A stretch of 64,000 nt of DNA from positions 1 to 64,000 of the forward strand of contig NZ_FOCN01000011.1 in assembly GCF_900110125.1 (NCBI RefSeq). Direction: 5' to 3'. Of the stretch, positions 55,712 to 64,000 are shown in pieces. The notes under the pieces are model-generated. The model was not told the origin of the DNA and did no database searches. It saw nothing but the letters and a program-made list of their open reading frames with translations. The number at the start of each line of letters is the position of its first letter. Position 1 is the stretch's first letter. The stretch is from Cryobacterium luteum. GTDB lineage: Bacteria > Actinomycetota > Actinomycetes > Actinomycetales > Microbacteriaceae. The position numbers and the translations under genes are program-made.

Positions 55712-56989
55712 CTAGGCCGACTTCACCTGGCGAGTCTTGTGCAACACCATTTCGGCTGGCGCATTGTGCAGCACCGTGTCGCGGGTAATGATGACCCGCT
55801 CCACGTCGGTCGTGGACGGCACCTCGAACATGACCGGGCCGAGCACTTCTTCGAGGATGGCCCGCAGCCCGCGGGCGCCGGTCTTGCGCAGCACGGCGAG
55901 GTCGGCGATGGCTTCCAATGCCGGCTGTTCGAATTCGAGTTCAACCCCGTCGAGCTCGAACATACGCTGGTATTGACGCACGAGTGCATTCTTGGGCACG
56001 GTGAGAATCTGCATCAGGGCCACCTGGTCGAGTTGGGTGACCGTGGTGACCACGGGAAGACGACCGATGAACTCGGGAATCAGCCCGAACTTGTGCAGGT
56101 CCTCGGGCAGCACCTCGCTGAACAGGTTGATGTCGTCGCCCTTGATGTGCAGCGGAGCCCCGAAGCCGATGCCCTTCTTACCGGCGCGGGACGAGATGAT
56201 GTCTTCGAGCCCGGCGAAAGCACCAGCCACGATGAACAGCACGTTTGTGGTGTCGATCTGAATGAATTCCTGATGCGGATGCTTGCGCCCACCCTGCGGG
56301 GGAACCGAGGCGATCGTGCCCTCAAGAATCTTCAGCAGCGCCTGCTGCACGCCCTCGCCCGACACATCGCGGGTGATCGAGGGGTTCTCGGCCTTGCGGG
56401 CGATCTTGTCGATCTCATCAATGTAGATGATGCCGGTCTCAGCCCGCTTGACGTCATAGTCGGCAGCCTGAATGAGCTTGAGCAGAATATTCTCGACGTC
56501 TTCGCCGACGTAACCGGCTTCGGTGAGGGCCGTCGCATCCGCTACGGCAAAGGGAACGTTGAGGCGCTTCGCGAGGGTCTGGGCCAGGTAGGTCTTGCCG
56601 CAGCCGGTCGGGCCGATCAACAGAATGTTGGACTTGGCGATCTCCACGTCGTCGTGAATGGCTTCGGCTGCGGTGAGCGTTGCCCGAGACCGCACACGCT
56701 TGTAATGGTTGTACACGGCGACGGCGAGGGCACGCTTGGCGGGTTCTTGGCCAATGACGTATTCCTCGAGAAAGCCGAAGATTTCTTTGGGCTTGGGGAG
56801 GTCGAATTCACCGGCGGCGGCCTCAGAGCCGGCTTCGGCCAGACGCTCTTCGATGATTTCATTGCACAGCTCGACGCATTCGTCGCAGATATAAACGCCG
56901 GGGCCGGCGATGAGCTGTTGTACCTGCTTCTGGCTCTTTCCGCAGAAGGAACACTTGAGCAGGTCGGCACTTTCACCGATTCGGGCCAT
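55712..56989 (-). CDS. clpX: ATP-dependent Clp protease, ATPase subunit ClpX
   Basis: The 425-residue unfoldase carries the N-terminal C4 zinc domain ([10 protein letters not shown], then [10 protein letters not shown]), Walker [12 protein letters not shown], Walker B IIYIDEID, and the pore loop and sensor regions ([32 protein letters not shown]). It feeds substrates to ClpP1P2. GGAGG precedes the ATG. Its distance of 133 bp from clpP2 and a hairpin between suggest partly separate control. Confidence 0.98.
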   Translation of the reverse strand: MARIGESADLLKCSFCGKSQKQVQQLIAGPGVYICDECVELCNEIIEERLAEAGSEAAAGEFDLPKPKEIFGFLEEYVIGQEPAKRALAVAVYNHYKRVRSRATLTAAEAIHDDVEIAKSNILLIGPTGCGKTYLAQTLAKRLNVPFAVADATALTEAGYVGEDVENILLKLIQAADYDVKRAETGIIYIDEIDKIARKAENPSITRDVSGEGVQQALLKILEGTIASVPPQGGRKHPHQEFIQIDTTNVLFIVAGAFAGLEDIISSRAGKKGIGFGAPLHIKGDDINLFSEVLPEDLHKFGLIPEFIGRLPVVTTVTQLDQVALMQILTVPKNALVRQYQRMFELDGVELEFEQPALEAIADLAVLRKTGARGLRAILEEVLGPVMFEVPSTTDVERVIITRDTVLHNAPAEMVLHKTRQVKSA

Positions 56990-57072
56990 GTCAGCCTCCT
57001 CCATTGGTCTCGCTGCAATTGAGCCTAGCCTGTGCGTGTGACAGTTACGTGCAGCACGCCACAAACCGAAAC

Positions 57073-57098
57073 GGCGCGCCGCCCGAAGGCGACGCGCC
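57073..57098 (-). terminator. Hairpin with UUCG loop between clpP2 and clpX
   Basis: An 11-bp stem with one mismatch (GGCGCGCCGCC with GGCGACGCGCC) closes a loop that reads TTCG on the minus strand. It lies 25 bp after the clpP2 stop. It could be a terminator, or an attenuator lowering clpX relative to clpP1P2; no U-run follows. Confidence 0.6.
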
Positions 57099-57122
57099 AG
57101 CCGGCCGGTTCAGGTCTTTAGG

Positions 57123-57806
57123 CTATTTAACGAGCATAGGAAGGTTCTTACGGCTGGTCAGAACCTGGTCGATGAGCCCGTACTCGAGAGCATCGGCGGC
57201 GCTCATGATCTTGTCGCGGTCGATGTCCTTATTGACCTGCTCCACGCTCCGGTTGGAGTGGTGTGCGAGGGTCTCTTCGAGCCAGACCCGCATGCGTAGA
57301 ATCTCGGCCGCCTGAATCTCGATGTCCGAGGCCTGGCCACCGCCCTGGCCGCCAACCGAGGGCTGGTGGATCAGGATGCGCGCGTTCGGTAGGGCGAGAC
57401 GCTTGCCCGCTGTACCGCCAGCGAGCAGCACGGCCGCAGCGGATGCCGCCTGGCCGAGGCAGACCGTCATCACGTGCGGGCGGATGTACTGCATCGTGTC
57501 GTAGATCGCCGTCATTGCGGTGAACGATCCGCCCGGCGAGTTGATGTACATCGTGATGTCGCGGTCAGGGTCCTGGCTCTCGAGTACGAGAAGCTGGGCC
57601 ATGACGTCATCGGCCGAGGCGTCGTCAACCTGCACGCCAAGAAAGATGATGCGGTCTTCGAACAGCTTGGCGTAGGGGTCCTGGCGCTTGTAGCCGTAGG
57701 CGGTGCGCTCTTCGAAGGTGGGGAGGATGTAGCGCGACTCGGGAGCGTTCTTAGTAGAGCCGCCCATCGAGCTGTAGGCCGTTCCACCGAATGTGGGGAT
57801 AGTCAT
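57123..57806 (-). CDS. clpP2: ATP-dependent Clp protease proteolytic subunit ClpP2
   Basis: The 227-residue subunit has the catalytic Ser in [10 protein letters not shown], catalytic His in ILIHQPS and the Asp in [11 protein letters not shown]-like [12 protein letters not shown]. In actinobacteria ClpP1 and ClpP2 form a mixed tetradecamer in which both are needed. The N-terminus is longer than that of ClpP1. AGGAAG precedes the ATG; it follows clpP1 by 27 bases. Confidence 0.95.
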   Translation of the reverse strand: MTIPTFGGTAYSSMGGSTKNAPESRYILPTFEERTAYGYKRQDPYAKLFEDRIIFLGVQVDDASADDVMAQLLVLESQDPDRDITMYINSPGGSFTAMTAIYDTMQYIRPHVMTVCLGQAASAAAVLLAGGTAGKRLALPNARILIHQPSVGGQGGGQASDIEIQAAEILRMRVWLEETLAHHSNRSVEQVNKDIDRDKIMSAADALEYGLIDQVLTSRKNLPMLVK

Positions 57807-57833
57807 GATTTCTTCCTGTTCAGTTTCGGTGGG

Positions 57834-58436
57834 CTACTTGGACACGTCGGCGTCGGGGTCAGTGCCGCCACCGCCGATAACGTCCGAAGCGGATGCGCGC
57901 AGGTGATCGACGAAACCGTATTCGAGGGCTTCCTGGGCGCTGAACCAGTTGTCACGGTCACCGTCGGCGTTAATTTGTTCCGGGGTCTTTCCGGTCTGCG
58001 CGGCCGTGATCTCGGAGAGGCGCTGCTTCATGTCGAGAATGAGGCGGGCCTGGGTCTGGATGTCGGCGGCCGTGCCACCGAAGCCGCCGGACGGCTGGTG
58101 CAACAGTACCCGCGCGTTCGGGGTGATGTAGCGCTTGCCCTTGGTGCCGCTCGTGAGCAGGAACTGGCCCATCGAGGCCGCCATGCCGATACCGACGGTG
58201 ACGATGTCGTTGGGTACGAACTGCATCGTGTCGTAAATCGCCATGCCGGCAGTGATCGATCCACCGGGAGAGTTGATGTAGAGGTAGATGTCGCGTTTGG
58301 AATCTTCCGCTGCCAGCAGGAGGATCTTCGCGCAGATCTCGTTCGCGTTTTCGTCACGGACCTCTGAGCCGAGCCAGATGATGCGGTCCTTCAGCAGTCG
58401 GTCAAATACACCGTTGGTGGGTGTCGGGTCGGCCAT
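57834..58436 (-). CDS. clpP1: ATP-dependent Clp protease proteolytic subunit ClpP1
   Basis: The 200-residue subunit: Ser in [10 protein letters not shown], His in VLLHQPSGG, and Asp in [31 protein letters not shown] is the oligomer interface. GGAG precedes the ATG. The tig-clpP1-clpP2-clpX order is typical. Confidence 0.95.
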   Translation of the reverse strand: MADPTPTNGVFDRLLKDRIIWLGSEVRDENANEICAKILLLAAEDSKRDIYLYINSPGGSITAGMAIYDTMQFVPNDIVTVGIGMAASMGQFLLTSGTKGKRYITPNARVLLHQPSGGFGGTAADIQTQARLILDMKQRLSEITAAQTGKTPEQINADGDRDNWFSAQEALEYGFVDHLRASASDVIGGGGTDPDADVSK

Positions 58437-58616
58437 GTCGTGCTCCGTTTCAGTTGTCGCTTCTCAATGAATCTATCGGAGCGCGCGAGCGAAAACGGCT
58501 CTGTTCGCCCTCGGCAGATAACCGGATGCCGCGCACGGCTCCTGCAGCATGCAGAAGGCCGACTGGAGTGAATCCAGTCGGCCCGTGCCCGCCATCAGGC
58601 GGTACTGCTGCAAACG

Positions 58617-60032
58617 CTACTTCTTGGCAGCGGCCTTCTTCTTCTTGGGCTTCTCTTCAACCTCGGCGTCAGCGTCAGCGTCAGCGACCGGAGCTGCCTC
58701 GGCGTCGCCGGCAGCGGCATCCGCTTCAACAACCGGCTCGGCGTCGGTGACGTCGTCGACCGGGCCGGTGAACGCGCTCAGGTCGACCGGCTTGCCGTTG
58801 GAGTCAACGACCTCGGCCTTGCCCAGGGCGATGGCGAGGGCCTTGTTGCGGGCGACTTCGGCCACCATCGACGGGATCTGGCCGTTGGTGTTGAGGGTCT
58901 GCACGAATTCGCTCGGGTCCATGCCGTACTGGCTGGCGCCCTGGATGAGGTACTGGGTGAGCTCGTCCTGGCTGACCTTGACCTGCTCGGCTTCGGCGAT
59001 CGTGTCGAGCAGAATCTGCTGACGGAAGGTCTTCTCGCTGGCTTCGGTGACCTCGGCGCGGTGGGTGTCGTCTTCGAGGCGGCTTTCGCCCTCGAGGTGG
59101 CGGTTGACCTCGTCGAGGATGATCGCGGCGGGGATCGGAACCTCGACCGAGCCGAGGAGCGTCTCAATGAGACGCTCGCGGGCCTGGCTGCCCTGGCCGA
59201 AGGCCTTGTTCTGTTCCACCTGAACCTTGAGGCTCTCGGTGAGCTCGGCGATGGTGTCGAACTCGCTCGAGATCTGAGCGAAGTCGTCGTCAGCGGCGGG
59301 AAGTTCGCGTTCCTTGACGGCGATGACCGTGATCGTGATCTCGGCCGTCTCACCCTCGTGGTCTCCGCCCATGAGGTCGGAGTTGAAGGTGGTGGTCTCG
59401 CCGGCGCTGAGCGAGTCGAGGGCCTCGTCGATGCCGTCGATGAGGTCGCCGGAGCCGACCTCGTAGGAGATGCCGCTCGCGGTGTCGACCTCTTCGCCGT
59501 CGATCGCGGCGTTCAGGTCGATCTGGGCGAAGTCACCGGTCTTGGCGGGGCGGTCAACCGTGATGAGCGTGCCGAAGCGGCTGCGCAGCTTGTCGAGTTC
59601 CTCGGCAACTTCGTCGTCGGACACCTCGACGGCGTCGACAGTGAGCTTGAGGCCGGCGTAGTCGGGCAGGTCGATCTCGGGGCGCACGTCAACCTCGATG
59701 GCGAGGAGCAGGTCACCGGAGAAGTCGGTGTTGCTCGGCCATTCGACGATGTCGGCCTCTGGACGGCCCAGCGGGCGCAGCTTGTTCTCTTCGACGGCCG
59801 CGCGGTAGAAACCGTCGAGACCCTCGTTGACGGCGTGTTCCAGAACGGCAGCCTTGCCGACGCGCTGGTCGATGATGGCCGGCGGGATTTTTCCCTTACG
59901 GAAACCCGGGATGTTGATGTCTTCGGCGATGTGGCCGTAGGCGTGGGTGATGGCTGGCTTCAGCTCTGCTGGGCTCACCGTGATGGTGAGCTTGGCGCGC
60001 GTGGGGCTCAGTTTTTCGACCGTGGACTTCAC
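58617..60032 (-). CDS. tig: Trigger factor
   Basis: The 471-residue ribosome-bound chaperone has the ribosome-docking N-terminus ([46 protein letters not shown] with the signature GFRKGK), a PPIase-like domain ([17 protein letters not shown]...[22 protein letters not shown]) and a helical C-terminal arm. The tail is Ala/Glu/Asp rich and ends [14 protein letters not shown] at 60032 follows AGGAG. It is the first gene before clpP1. Confidence 0.97.
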   Translation of the reverse strand: MKSTVEKLSPTRAKLTITVSPAELKPAITHAYGHIAEDINIPGFRKGKIPPAIIDQRVGKAAVLEHAVNEGLDGFYRAAVEENKLRPLGRPEADIVEWPSNTDFSGDLLLAIEVDVRPEIDLPDYAGLKLTVDAVEVSDDEVAEELDKLRSRFGTLITVDRPAKTGDFAQIDLNAAIDGEEVDTASGISYEVGSGDLIDGIDEALDSLSAGETTTFNSDLMGGDHEGETAEITITVIAVKERELPAADDDFAQISSEFDTIAELTESLKVQVEQNKAFGQGSQARERLIETLLGSVEVPIPAAIILDEVNRHLEGESRLEDDTHRAEVTEASEKTFRQQILLDTIAEAEQVKVSQDELTQYLIQGASQYGMDPSEFVQTLNTNGQIPSMVAEVARNKALAIALGKAEVVDSNGKPVDLSAFTGPVDDVTDAEPVVEADAAAGDAEAAPVADADADAEVEEKPKKKKAAAKK

Positions 60033-60075
60033 TCGAGACTCTCCTGTGTATTGAAACGGTGTGCTGCGGGTAATG

Positions 60076-60149
60076 TCGGGGCGACAGGAGTTGAACCTGC
60101 GACTTCTCGCCCCCAAAACGAGCGCTCTACCAAGCTGAGCTACGCCCCG
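60076..60149 (-). tRNA. tRNA-Pro (anticodon TGG)
   Basis: The 74-nt gene folds with acceptor CGGGGCG/CGCCCCG, D stem GCTC/GAGC, anticodon stem CTCGT/GCGAG, loop TTTGGGG (TGG anticodon), T arm and discriminator A. The 3' CCA is not encoded. It lies just before tig in the same direction. Confidence 0.95.
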
Positions 60150-60330
60150 GATCTTTCAATCCGCTGGTACTGATAACTGGGGAGCCAACCTGCTGGCGCG
60201 TGAGAACGCTCGCGACAGGCGGATTGACCTCAACCAGTCTAATGCACGCCATTCGAGCGGATGCGCGCCCCCTGGCATCCGGCACCCGGTTTCTTGTACT
60301 ACGCTATCCCAGTGCCCGAATGTTGGGCGT

Positions 60331-60401
60331 GGGGTCGTAGCTCAATGGTAGAGCCTGAGTTTTCCAAACTTATGACGCGGGTTCGATTCCCGTCGACCCC
60401 T
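60331..60401 (+). tRNA. tRNA-Gly (anticodon TCC)
   Basis: The 71-nt gene folds with acceptor GGGGTCG/CGACCCC, anticodon stem TGAGT/ACTTA, loop TTTCCAA (TCC anticodon), T arm GCGGGTTCGATTCCCGT and discriminator T. No encoded CCA. It reads GGA, a rare codon in this GC-rich genome. The gap 60150-60330 contains no recognised gene. Confidence 0.95.
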
Positions 60402-60431
60402 CTGTATCGACCGTAAGGACAACGTCGAATT

Positions 60432-60470
60432 GCGAAAGCCGCCAGCTTCTGCTGACGGCTTTCGCTGTTT
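60432..60470. terminator. Terminator hairpin after tRNA-Gly
   Basis: A 10-bp stem (GCGAAAGCCG/CGGCTTTCGC) with an inner CAGC/GCTG stem is followed by TGTTT. It also faces the 3' end of the oppositely oriented multicopper oxidase gene. Confidence 0.85.
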
Positions 60471-60476
60471 AATCCG

Positions 60477-62069
60477 CTAGTGCCCGTGGGCCGGCGACAG
60501 CGCGCGCGGCCCGCTGCCGACGGCCAGGTTCGATTGAGGCACCCTCGCGTCGTGAGCGGTCGGCGGGGTGCCGGCCTGCTCTCCCGGCTTGACGACGACG
60601 AACTGGCCCATCATTCCGGCATCTTCGTGCGCCAGCATGTGGCAGTGGAACATGTACGGAAAGTCGGGATCGGTGTACTCAGCGAACTGCATGATCAGTT
60701 CATAGCGCACCCCCGGCTCGAGGTAGATCGTGTCTTTCCAGCCCGAGAGTTCGGCCGGCGGTGGCTCGGTACCTACCCGCAGCACCTGAAACTGCACGGC
60801 GTGCACGTGAAAGTTGTGCGGCAACGGCATGGCGTTGTCAACGGTCCACACCTCGGTGGCGCCGGCCTCGACGGTCTCATCGATGCGCGTCATGTCCATC
60901 AAGCGGTTGTTGATCGTGTAGCCGTTGAGGGTGAAGGAGCGGTCGGCGGAGGCATCCGCTTTCCGCAACGGTTCCATGGCGGCGAGGGTGGTCGAGGGGG
61001 CGCCGATGCTGCTGAGCGTGGCGGCGGCGCGCAGCTCCAGCACGTCGAGCGTGTCGTCGCCGGCGTTGCGGGTGGCGGCACTGGCCGAGGTGCCGAGGTC
61101 GGGCGGGGTGGACTGTAGATTTACCGTCTCGCCCGGGGTGACCTGCACGAGAATCTCGGCACGCTCCCCCGGTGACAAACGGATGCCGTCCATCGGCGCC
61201 GCCTCCGCGAGCAGTCCCCCGTCGGTCGCGATCAGGTCGAAGGACCGGCCGTCGCTGAGCCCGAAGTCATACATTCGCGACGTGGATCCATTGACCAGGC
61301 GAAGCCGCACCACCTCGGACGTGACATCGAGGTAGGGCGCGAGGGTTCCGTTGACCAGCAGCTGGTCGCCGATCGGCCCGATGTAGCCGCGCACGTCGGT
61401 GACGAATTGACCGTCGTCATCGAAACGGCGGTCCTGCACGACCACGGGAATGTCGTCGACACCGTAGGTGCGGGGCAGGGTGAGCGCTGCTTCCTCGTCG
61501 TCCTGCACCAGGAAGAGACCGGCCAGGCCCATTTCGACCTGGTGTTCCGTCTTTCCGTCGGGGTGCGGGTGGTACCACAGGGTCGCTGCGGGCTGGTCGA
61601 TGGTGAAGTTCGGGCTCCAGGTGGCGCCCGGTTCGACCATCTGGTGCGGGCCACCGTCCATCTCGGCGGGCAGGCTCATGCCATGCCAGTGCACGGTGGT
61701 GGCCTCCCTCAGATCGTTCGCGACATTGATGCGCACGTCCTCCCCCCGGGCGGCGACGAGTGTGGGGCCGAGGTAGCTGCCGTTGTAGCCCCAGGTGTCG
61801 GTGTCAACGCCCGACGTGAACTCGGTTGTCCCCGATTCGGCCGTGAGGTCGAAGACTCGCTCTCCGTCAGCGTTGACGGTCGATTCAGCCAGCGGCGGGA
61901 TGGCGAGCGGGTTCACAAAGTCGATCGTGCCGACGGTGTCGATCACGCCGGCGCCAGTGTCGGTCGAGCAGGCGGTCAAGCCCACGGCCAGCACGACCGT
62001 GCCGATCAGACCACCACTGATCAGGGTGGCAACACGACGGCGGGGGCGCACAAAGCGAGACGGGAGCAT
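60477..62069 (-). CDS. Multicopper oxidase (CueO/laccase-like lipoprotein)
   Basis: The 530-residue protein has a lipoprotein-type signal (VVLAVGLTAC). All four copper-binding motifs are present: HWHG near residue 126, HPHPDG, HNFHVHAVQF, and HCHMLAHEDAGMM, giving type 1 and the trinuclear cluster; the axial ligand of type 1 is Met. It has the three cupredoxin domains. It would oxidise metals (Cu, Mn, Fe) or phenols outside the cell. ATG at 62069 starts the signal sequence. Confidence 0.93.
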   Translation of the reverse strand: MLPSRFVRPRRRVATLISGGLIGTVVLAVGLTACSTDTGAGVIDTVGTIDFVNPLAIPPLAESTVNADGERVFDLTAESGTTEFTSGVDTDTWGYNGSYLGPTLVAARGEDVRINVANDLREATTVHWHGMSLPAEMDGGPHQMVEPGATWSPNFTIDQPAATLWYHPHPDGKTEHQVEMGLAGLFLVQDDEEAALTLPRTYGVDDIPVVVQDRRFDDDGQFVTDVRGYIGPIGDQLLVNGTLAPYLDVTSEVVRLRLVNGSTSRMYDFGLSDGRSFDLIATDGGLLAEAAPMDGIRLSPGERAEILVQVTPGETVNLQSTPPDLGTSASAATRNAGDDTLDVLELRAAATLSSIGAPSTTLAAMEPLRKADASADRSFTLNGYTINNRLMDMTRIDETVEAGATEVWTVDNAMPLPHNFHVHAVQFQVLRVGTEPPPAELSGWKDTIYLEPGVRYELIMQFAEYTDPDFPYMFHCHMLAHEDAGMMGQFVVVKPGEQAGTPPTAHDARVPQSNLAVGSGPRALSPAHGH

Positions 62070-62128
62070 GACTCTATTTTCGCAGCCCGCCTGATGCGCT
62101 CACACCACGCCGGTTCCCAGCGAGTGCT

Positions 62129-63124
62129 TCAGGCCTGGCACCGCGGGCACCAGTACAGCTTGCGGGCGGCCATCTCTTCGAGCACGATGTGCGTTCCGCA
62201 GACCCGGCAGGGCAGGCCTTCCCGCTTGTACACCCAGTGCCGGTCGGCGCGATTCTTCATGGCCAGCCGATAGGTATCGCCCTCGAGCTTGTCCATGGTC
62301 ATCATCTGCCCGGTCGCAACGCCGATGTGCAGCAGGTGGGCCCAGTCCTGCCAGAGCGCGCGCACAACCTCGTCGCTCAAAGACTTGCCGGGAGCGTGCG
62401 GGTTGAGGCCGGCCCGAAAGAGCATCTCGGCCCGGTAGACGTTTCCGATGCCGCTGACCACGGTCTGATCCATCAGCAGGCGGCCGATCGGCGCCGGCTT
62501 CCTGCGCACAACACTCACGAACCGCGCTTCGGCTTCCGGACTGTTGTCCAGTTCCGGGTCGGGTCCGAGTTTGGCGATGACGGCCTCGACCTGGGCCGGG
62601 TCAAGCACCTCGCACGCAGTCGGTCCGCGCAGGTCGGCGCAGACCGTGTCGCTGAGCAGGCGCACCCGCACCTGGCCGACCGGCTCGGGCGGAAAGGTGT
62701 CGGCGAGGTCGATCTCCTTTTCCTGCTCCGACATGCGCACCCGGGTGCGGCGCGGCGCCCCGATACTGAAGATCGAGTTCTCGCCGTTCTGGTCGAAGGT
62801 TGGGGCATCCGCTGAAAGATCGGTGCCGTGCTGGTTGGTCTGGCCCATCCGGCCGTTGGCCGCGGCCATCGTGGCATCCATGAGGATGTCTCCGCTGAAA
62901 TCCCAGGCGCCGTACATTCCCAAGTGGATGCGCAACCACAGTCCGTGGTCGAACTCCAGGAACATCTGCTTGCCGACGGCGCGGGCATCCGTCACCGTGT
63001 GCCCGGTCAGTTGAGCGGCACCGGTCACGAACCGGCCCTGCGGCGAACTGACCGTGACCCGGTGGCCGACGAAATTGCGTTGGAACTGTCGGGTGATGCG
63101 GTGAACGGAATGACCCTCTGGCAC
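62129..63124 (-). CDS. nei: Formamidopyrimidine-DNA glycosylase/endonuclease VIII family protein (Nei2-like)
   Basis: The 331-residue repair enzyme has the active N-terminus PEGHSVHRI (after Met removal, with Glu2), a helix-two-turn-helix (VSGIGNVYRAEMLFRAGLNPH) and a zinc finger (CRVCGTHIVLEEMAARKLYWCPRC). It excises oxidised bases. The start is a GTG at 63124; the catalytic Pro is right after it. It follows rpiB by 6 bases. An insert between the domains is longer than in E. coli Nei. Confidence 0.93.
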   Translation of the reverse strand: MPEGHSVHRITRQFQRNFVGHRVTVSSPQGRFVTGAAQLTGHTVTDARAVGKQMFLEFDHGLWLRIHLGMYGAWDFSGDILMDATMAAANGRMGQTNQHGTDLSADAPTFDQNGENSIFSIGAPRRTRVRMSEQEKEIDLADTFPPEPVGQVRVRLLSDTVCADLRGPTACEVLDPAQVEAVIAKLGPDPELDNSPEAEARFVSVVRRKPAPIGRLLMDQTVVSGIGNVYRAEMLFRAGLNPHAPGKSLSDEVVRALWQDWAHLLHIGVATGQMMTMDKLEGDTYRLAMKNRADRHWVYKREGLPCRVCGTHIVLEEMAARKLYWCPRCQA

Positions 63125-63130
63125 CTCAGA

Positions 63131-63622
63131 TCACTTTTCGTCGACGTTCTTGCCGACGATGGTTCCGCTGGTTTCATACTCCGCCAGCTGACGGATGCGA
63201 CGCACGTGCCGCTCCTCCTCGCTGAACGGCTCGGCAATGAAGGCGTCGATGAAGCCGGTGGCCTCCCCGATGGTGTGCTCGCGGGCGCCGATCGAGATGA
63301 TGTTGGCGTCGTTGTGTTCCCGGGCCAGCCGGGCGGTGGAGAGGTTCCAGACCAGGGCGGCGCGGGCGCCGGACACCTTGTTGGCGGCCATCTGCTCACC
63401 ATTGCCCGAGCCGCCGAATACGATGCCGAGCGCTTCGATGCCGCTCTCCCGGTCGTCGACGGTGGCCTGCGCGGCGTTGATGCAGAAGGCCGGGTAGTCG
63501 TCGAGGGCGTCGTACGTCTGCGGCCCGTGGTCGATGACCTCGTGGCCGGCTGCACGCAGGTGCGTGATCAGGTGGTGGCTGAGGTCGAGTCCGGCATGGT
63601 CCGTGGCGATATGGATGCGCAT
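63131..63622 (-). CDS. rpiB: Ribose-5-phosphate isomerase B
   Basis: The 163-residue enzyme interconverts ribose-5-phosphate and ribulose-5-phosphate. RIHIATDHAGLDLSHHL, the GGSGNGEQMAANKVSGARAALVWN core, and NIISIGAREH mark it as RpiB; the Ser in GGSGNG replaces the Cys of the E. coli type, as in mycobacteria. It shows the leaderless promoter arrangement and is followed by nei. Confidence 0.95.
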   Translation of the reverse strand: MRIHIATDHAGLDLSHHLITHLRAAGHEVIDHGPQTYDALDDYPAFCINAAQATVDDRESGIEALGIVFGGSGNGEQMAANKVSGARAALVWNLSTARLAREHNDANIISIGAREHTIGEATGFIDAFIAEPFSEEERHVRRIRQLAEYETSGTIVGKNVDEK

Positions 63623-63628
63623 AAGAGC

Positions 63629-63634
63629 AGTCTA
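63629..63634 (-). promoter_or_regulatory. -10 box of a leaderless promoter (TAGACT) for rpiB
   Basis: On the minus strand TAGACT ends six bases before the rpiB ATG. The box overlaps the stop codon (TAG) of the next upstream gene. Confidence 0.6.
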
Positions 63635-64000
63635 TTTAGTGCCGACGACCTCCGCGAAAATCGGCTCCCGGATGCGACTGCGCTTGAGCTCGAAGAATCC
63701 GTCGTAATTGGCGAGGGCCACGACGCCGTCCCAGAGCGCGAGGGCCGCATCGCCCATCGGTGCCGGGGAGATGACGGGGCCGAAGAAGGCCACGCCGTTG
63801 ACGGCGATCACCGGGGTTCCGACGTCCTGGCCGACGCGGTTGATGCCGTCGAAGTGACTCGCCCGCATCTCCCGGTCGTACTCATCGCTGTCGGCGAAGG
63901 CGGCGAAGTCAGCGGGCAGGCCGACCTCGGCGAGCGCGGCCAGGATGACCTCGTCAGCATCAACGCTGCCCCCGGGGTGAATGAGGACGCCGAGGGCGTC
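63632..64000 (-). CDS. DsbA-like oxidoreductase, probable mycothiol-dependent nitroreductase family (C-terminal part, truncated)
   Basis: About 122 C-terminal residues are present; the frame continues past the window end. The visible part, DALGVLIHPGGSVDADEVILAALAEVGLP, then DREMRASHFDGINRVGQDVGTPVIAVNGVAFFGPVISP, is the C-terminal lobe of the DsbA/2-hydroxychromene isomerase fold, with the cis-Pro loop VGTPVIAV. It resembles the Rv2466c-type mycothiol-dependent nitroreductase of actinobacteria; the redox Cys motif lies outside. The final residue is from TAG at 63632. Confidence 0.75.
   Translation of the reverse strand, partial: DALGVLIHPGGSVDADEVILAALAEVGLPADFAAFADSDEYDREMRASHFDGINRVGQDVGTPVIAVNGVAFFGPVISPAPMGDAALALWDGVVALANYDGFFELKRSRIREPIFAEVVGTK

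Overview
The window is a high-GC actinobacterial chromosome segment, most likely from the family Microbacteriaceae (genus not resolved). Pointers to Actinomycetota are Lsr2, tandem clpP1-clpP2 beside clpX, an ultrashort-type ileS T-box, the OtsA-independent TreX-TreY-TreZ trehalose route, an alpha2-beta2 branched-chain 2-oxoacid dehydrogenase, Nei2-type glycosylase beside rpiB, a DsbA-like protein of the mycothiol-linked type, and repeated leaderless promoters (TANNNT box six bases before the start codon). No phage, insertion sequence or CRISPR array is seen; most of the window reads as core chromosome with small accessory patches.

Layout. 1-4 kb: 3' end of an HNH/DUF222-type gene followed by two 7-bp repeat arrays, DUF4287, a phosphotransferase-like protein carrying an 18-bp minisatellite, YceI, an MpaB-like DUF2236 protein. 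3.6-8 kb: Lrp/AsnC regulator and E1alpha-E1beta-E2 operon with a possible operator between them. 8-20 kb: a 55-residue zinc-ribbon gene, DUF2079 and PH-like membrane proteins, enoyl-CoA hydratase, a possible double-HTH protein, and the treX-treY-treZ operon. 19-21 kb: small membrane proteins, YchJ-like SEC-C protein, Lsr2, tRNA-Ala. 21-29.5 kb, all minus strand: rplU-rpmA-obg, two tandem glutamate 5-kinase genes, proA, a small membrane protein, nadD, a membrane-anchored linker protein and rsfS. 29.5-36 kb: DUF4031, a three-gene membrane cluster (DUF318 permease, TIGR03943 partner, anchored beta-propeller-like protein) and RNase E/G with a structured upstream region. 36.5-43 kb: VKOR, and an ileS-folC-DUF4233-ndk operon headed by a T-box. 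43-48.3 kb: complete peptide-type ABC importer. 48.4-55.5 kb: valS, GNAT, a small protein, methyltransferase, M3 peptidase, membrane protein. 55.7-60 kb: clpX, clpP2, clpP1, tig. 60-64 kb: tRNA-Pro, tRNA-Gly, multicopper oxidase, nei, rpiB and a truncated DsbA-like gene.

The genes form several working units: branched-chain keto acid oxidation, trehalose from glycogen, proline synthesis, ribosome assembly and silencing (L21, L27, Obg, RsfS), NAD synthesis, protein quality control (Tig, ClpXP) and tRNA charging controlled by uncharged tRNA-Ile.

The most unusual signals are: the tandem proB pair with three 73-bp-spaced copies of a proB 3' end; in-frame 15- or 18-bp minisatellites in the hydrophilic linkers or tails of at least five unrelated genes; the tiny zinc-ribbon gene whose ribosome binding site abuts a perfect hairpin; overlapping divergent leaderless promoters; 16-bp direct repeats upstream of RNase E; and the very frequent, orientation-balanced word CGGATGC. 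Residue numbers are counted by hand and approximate unless exact.
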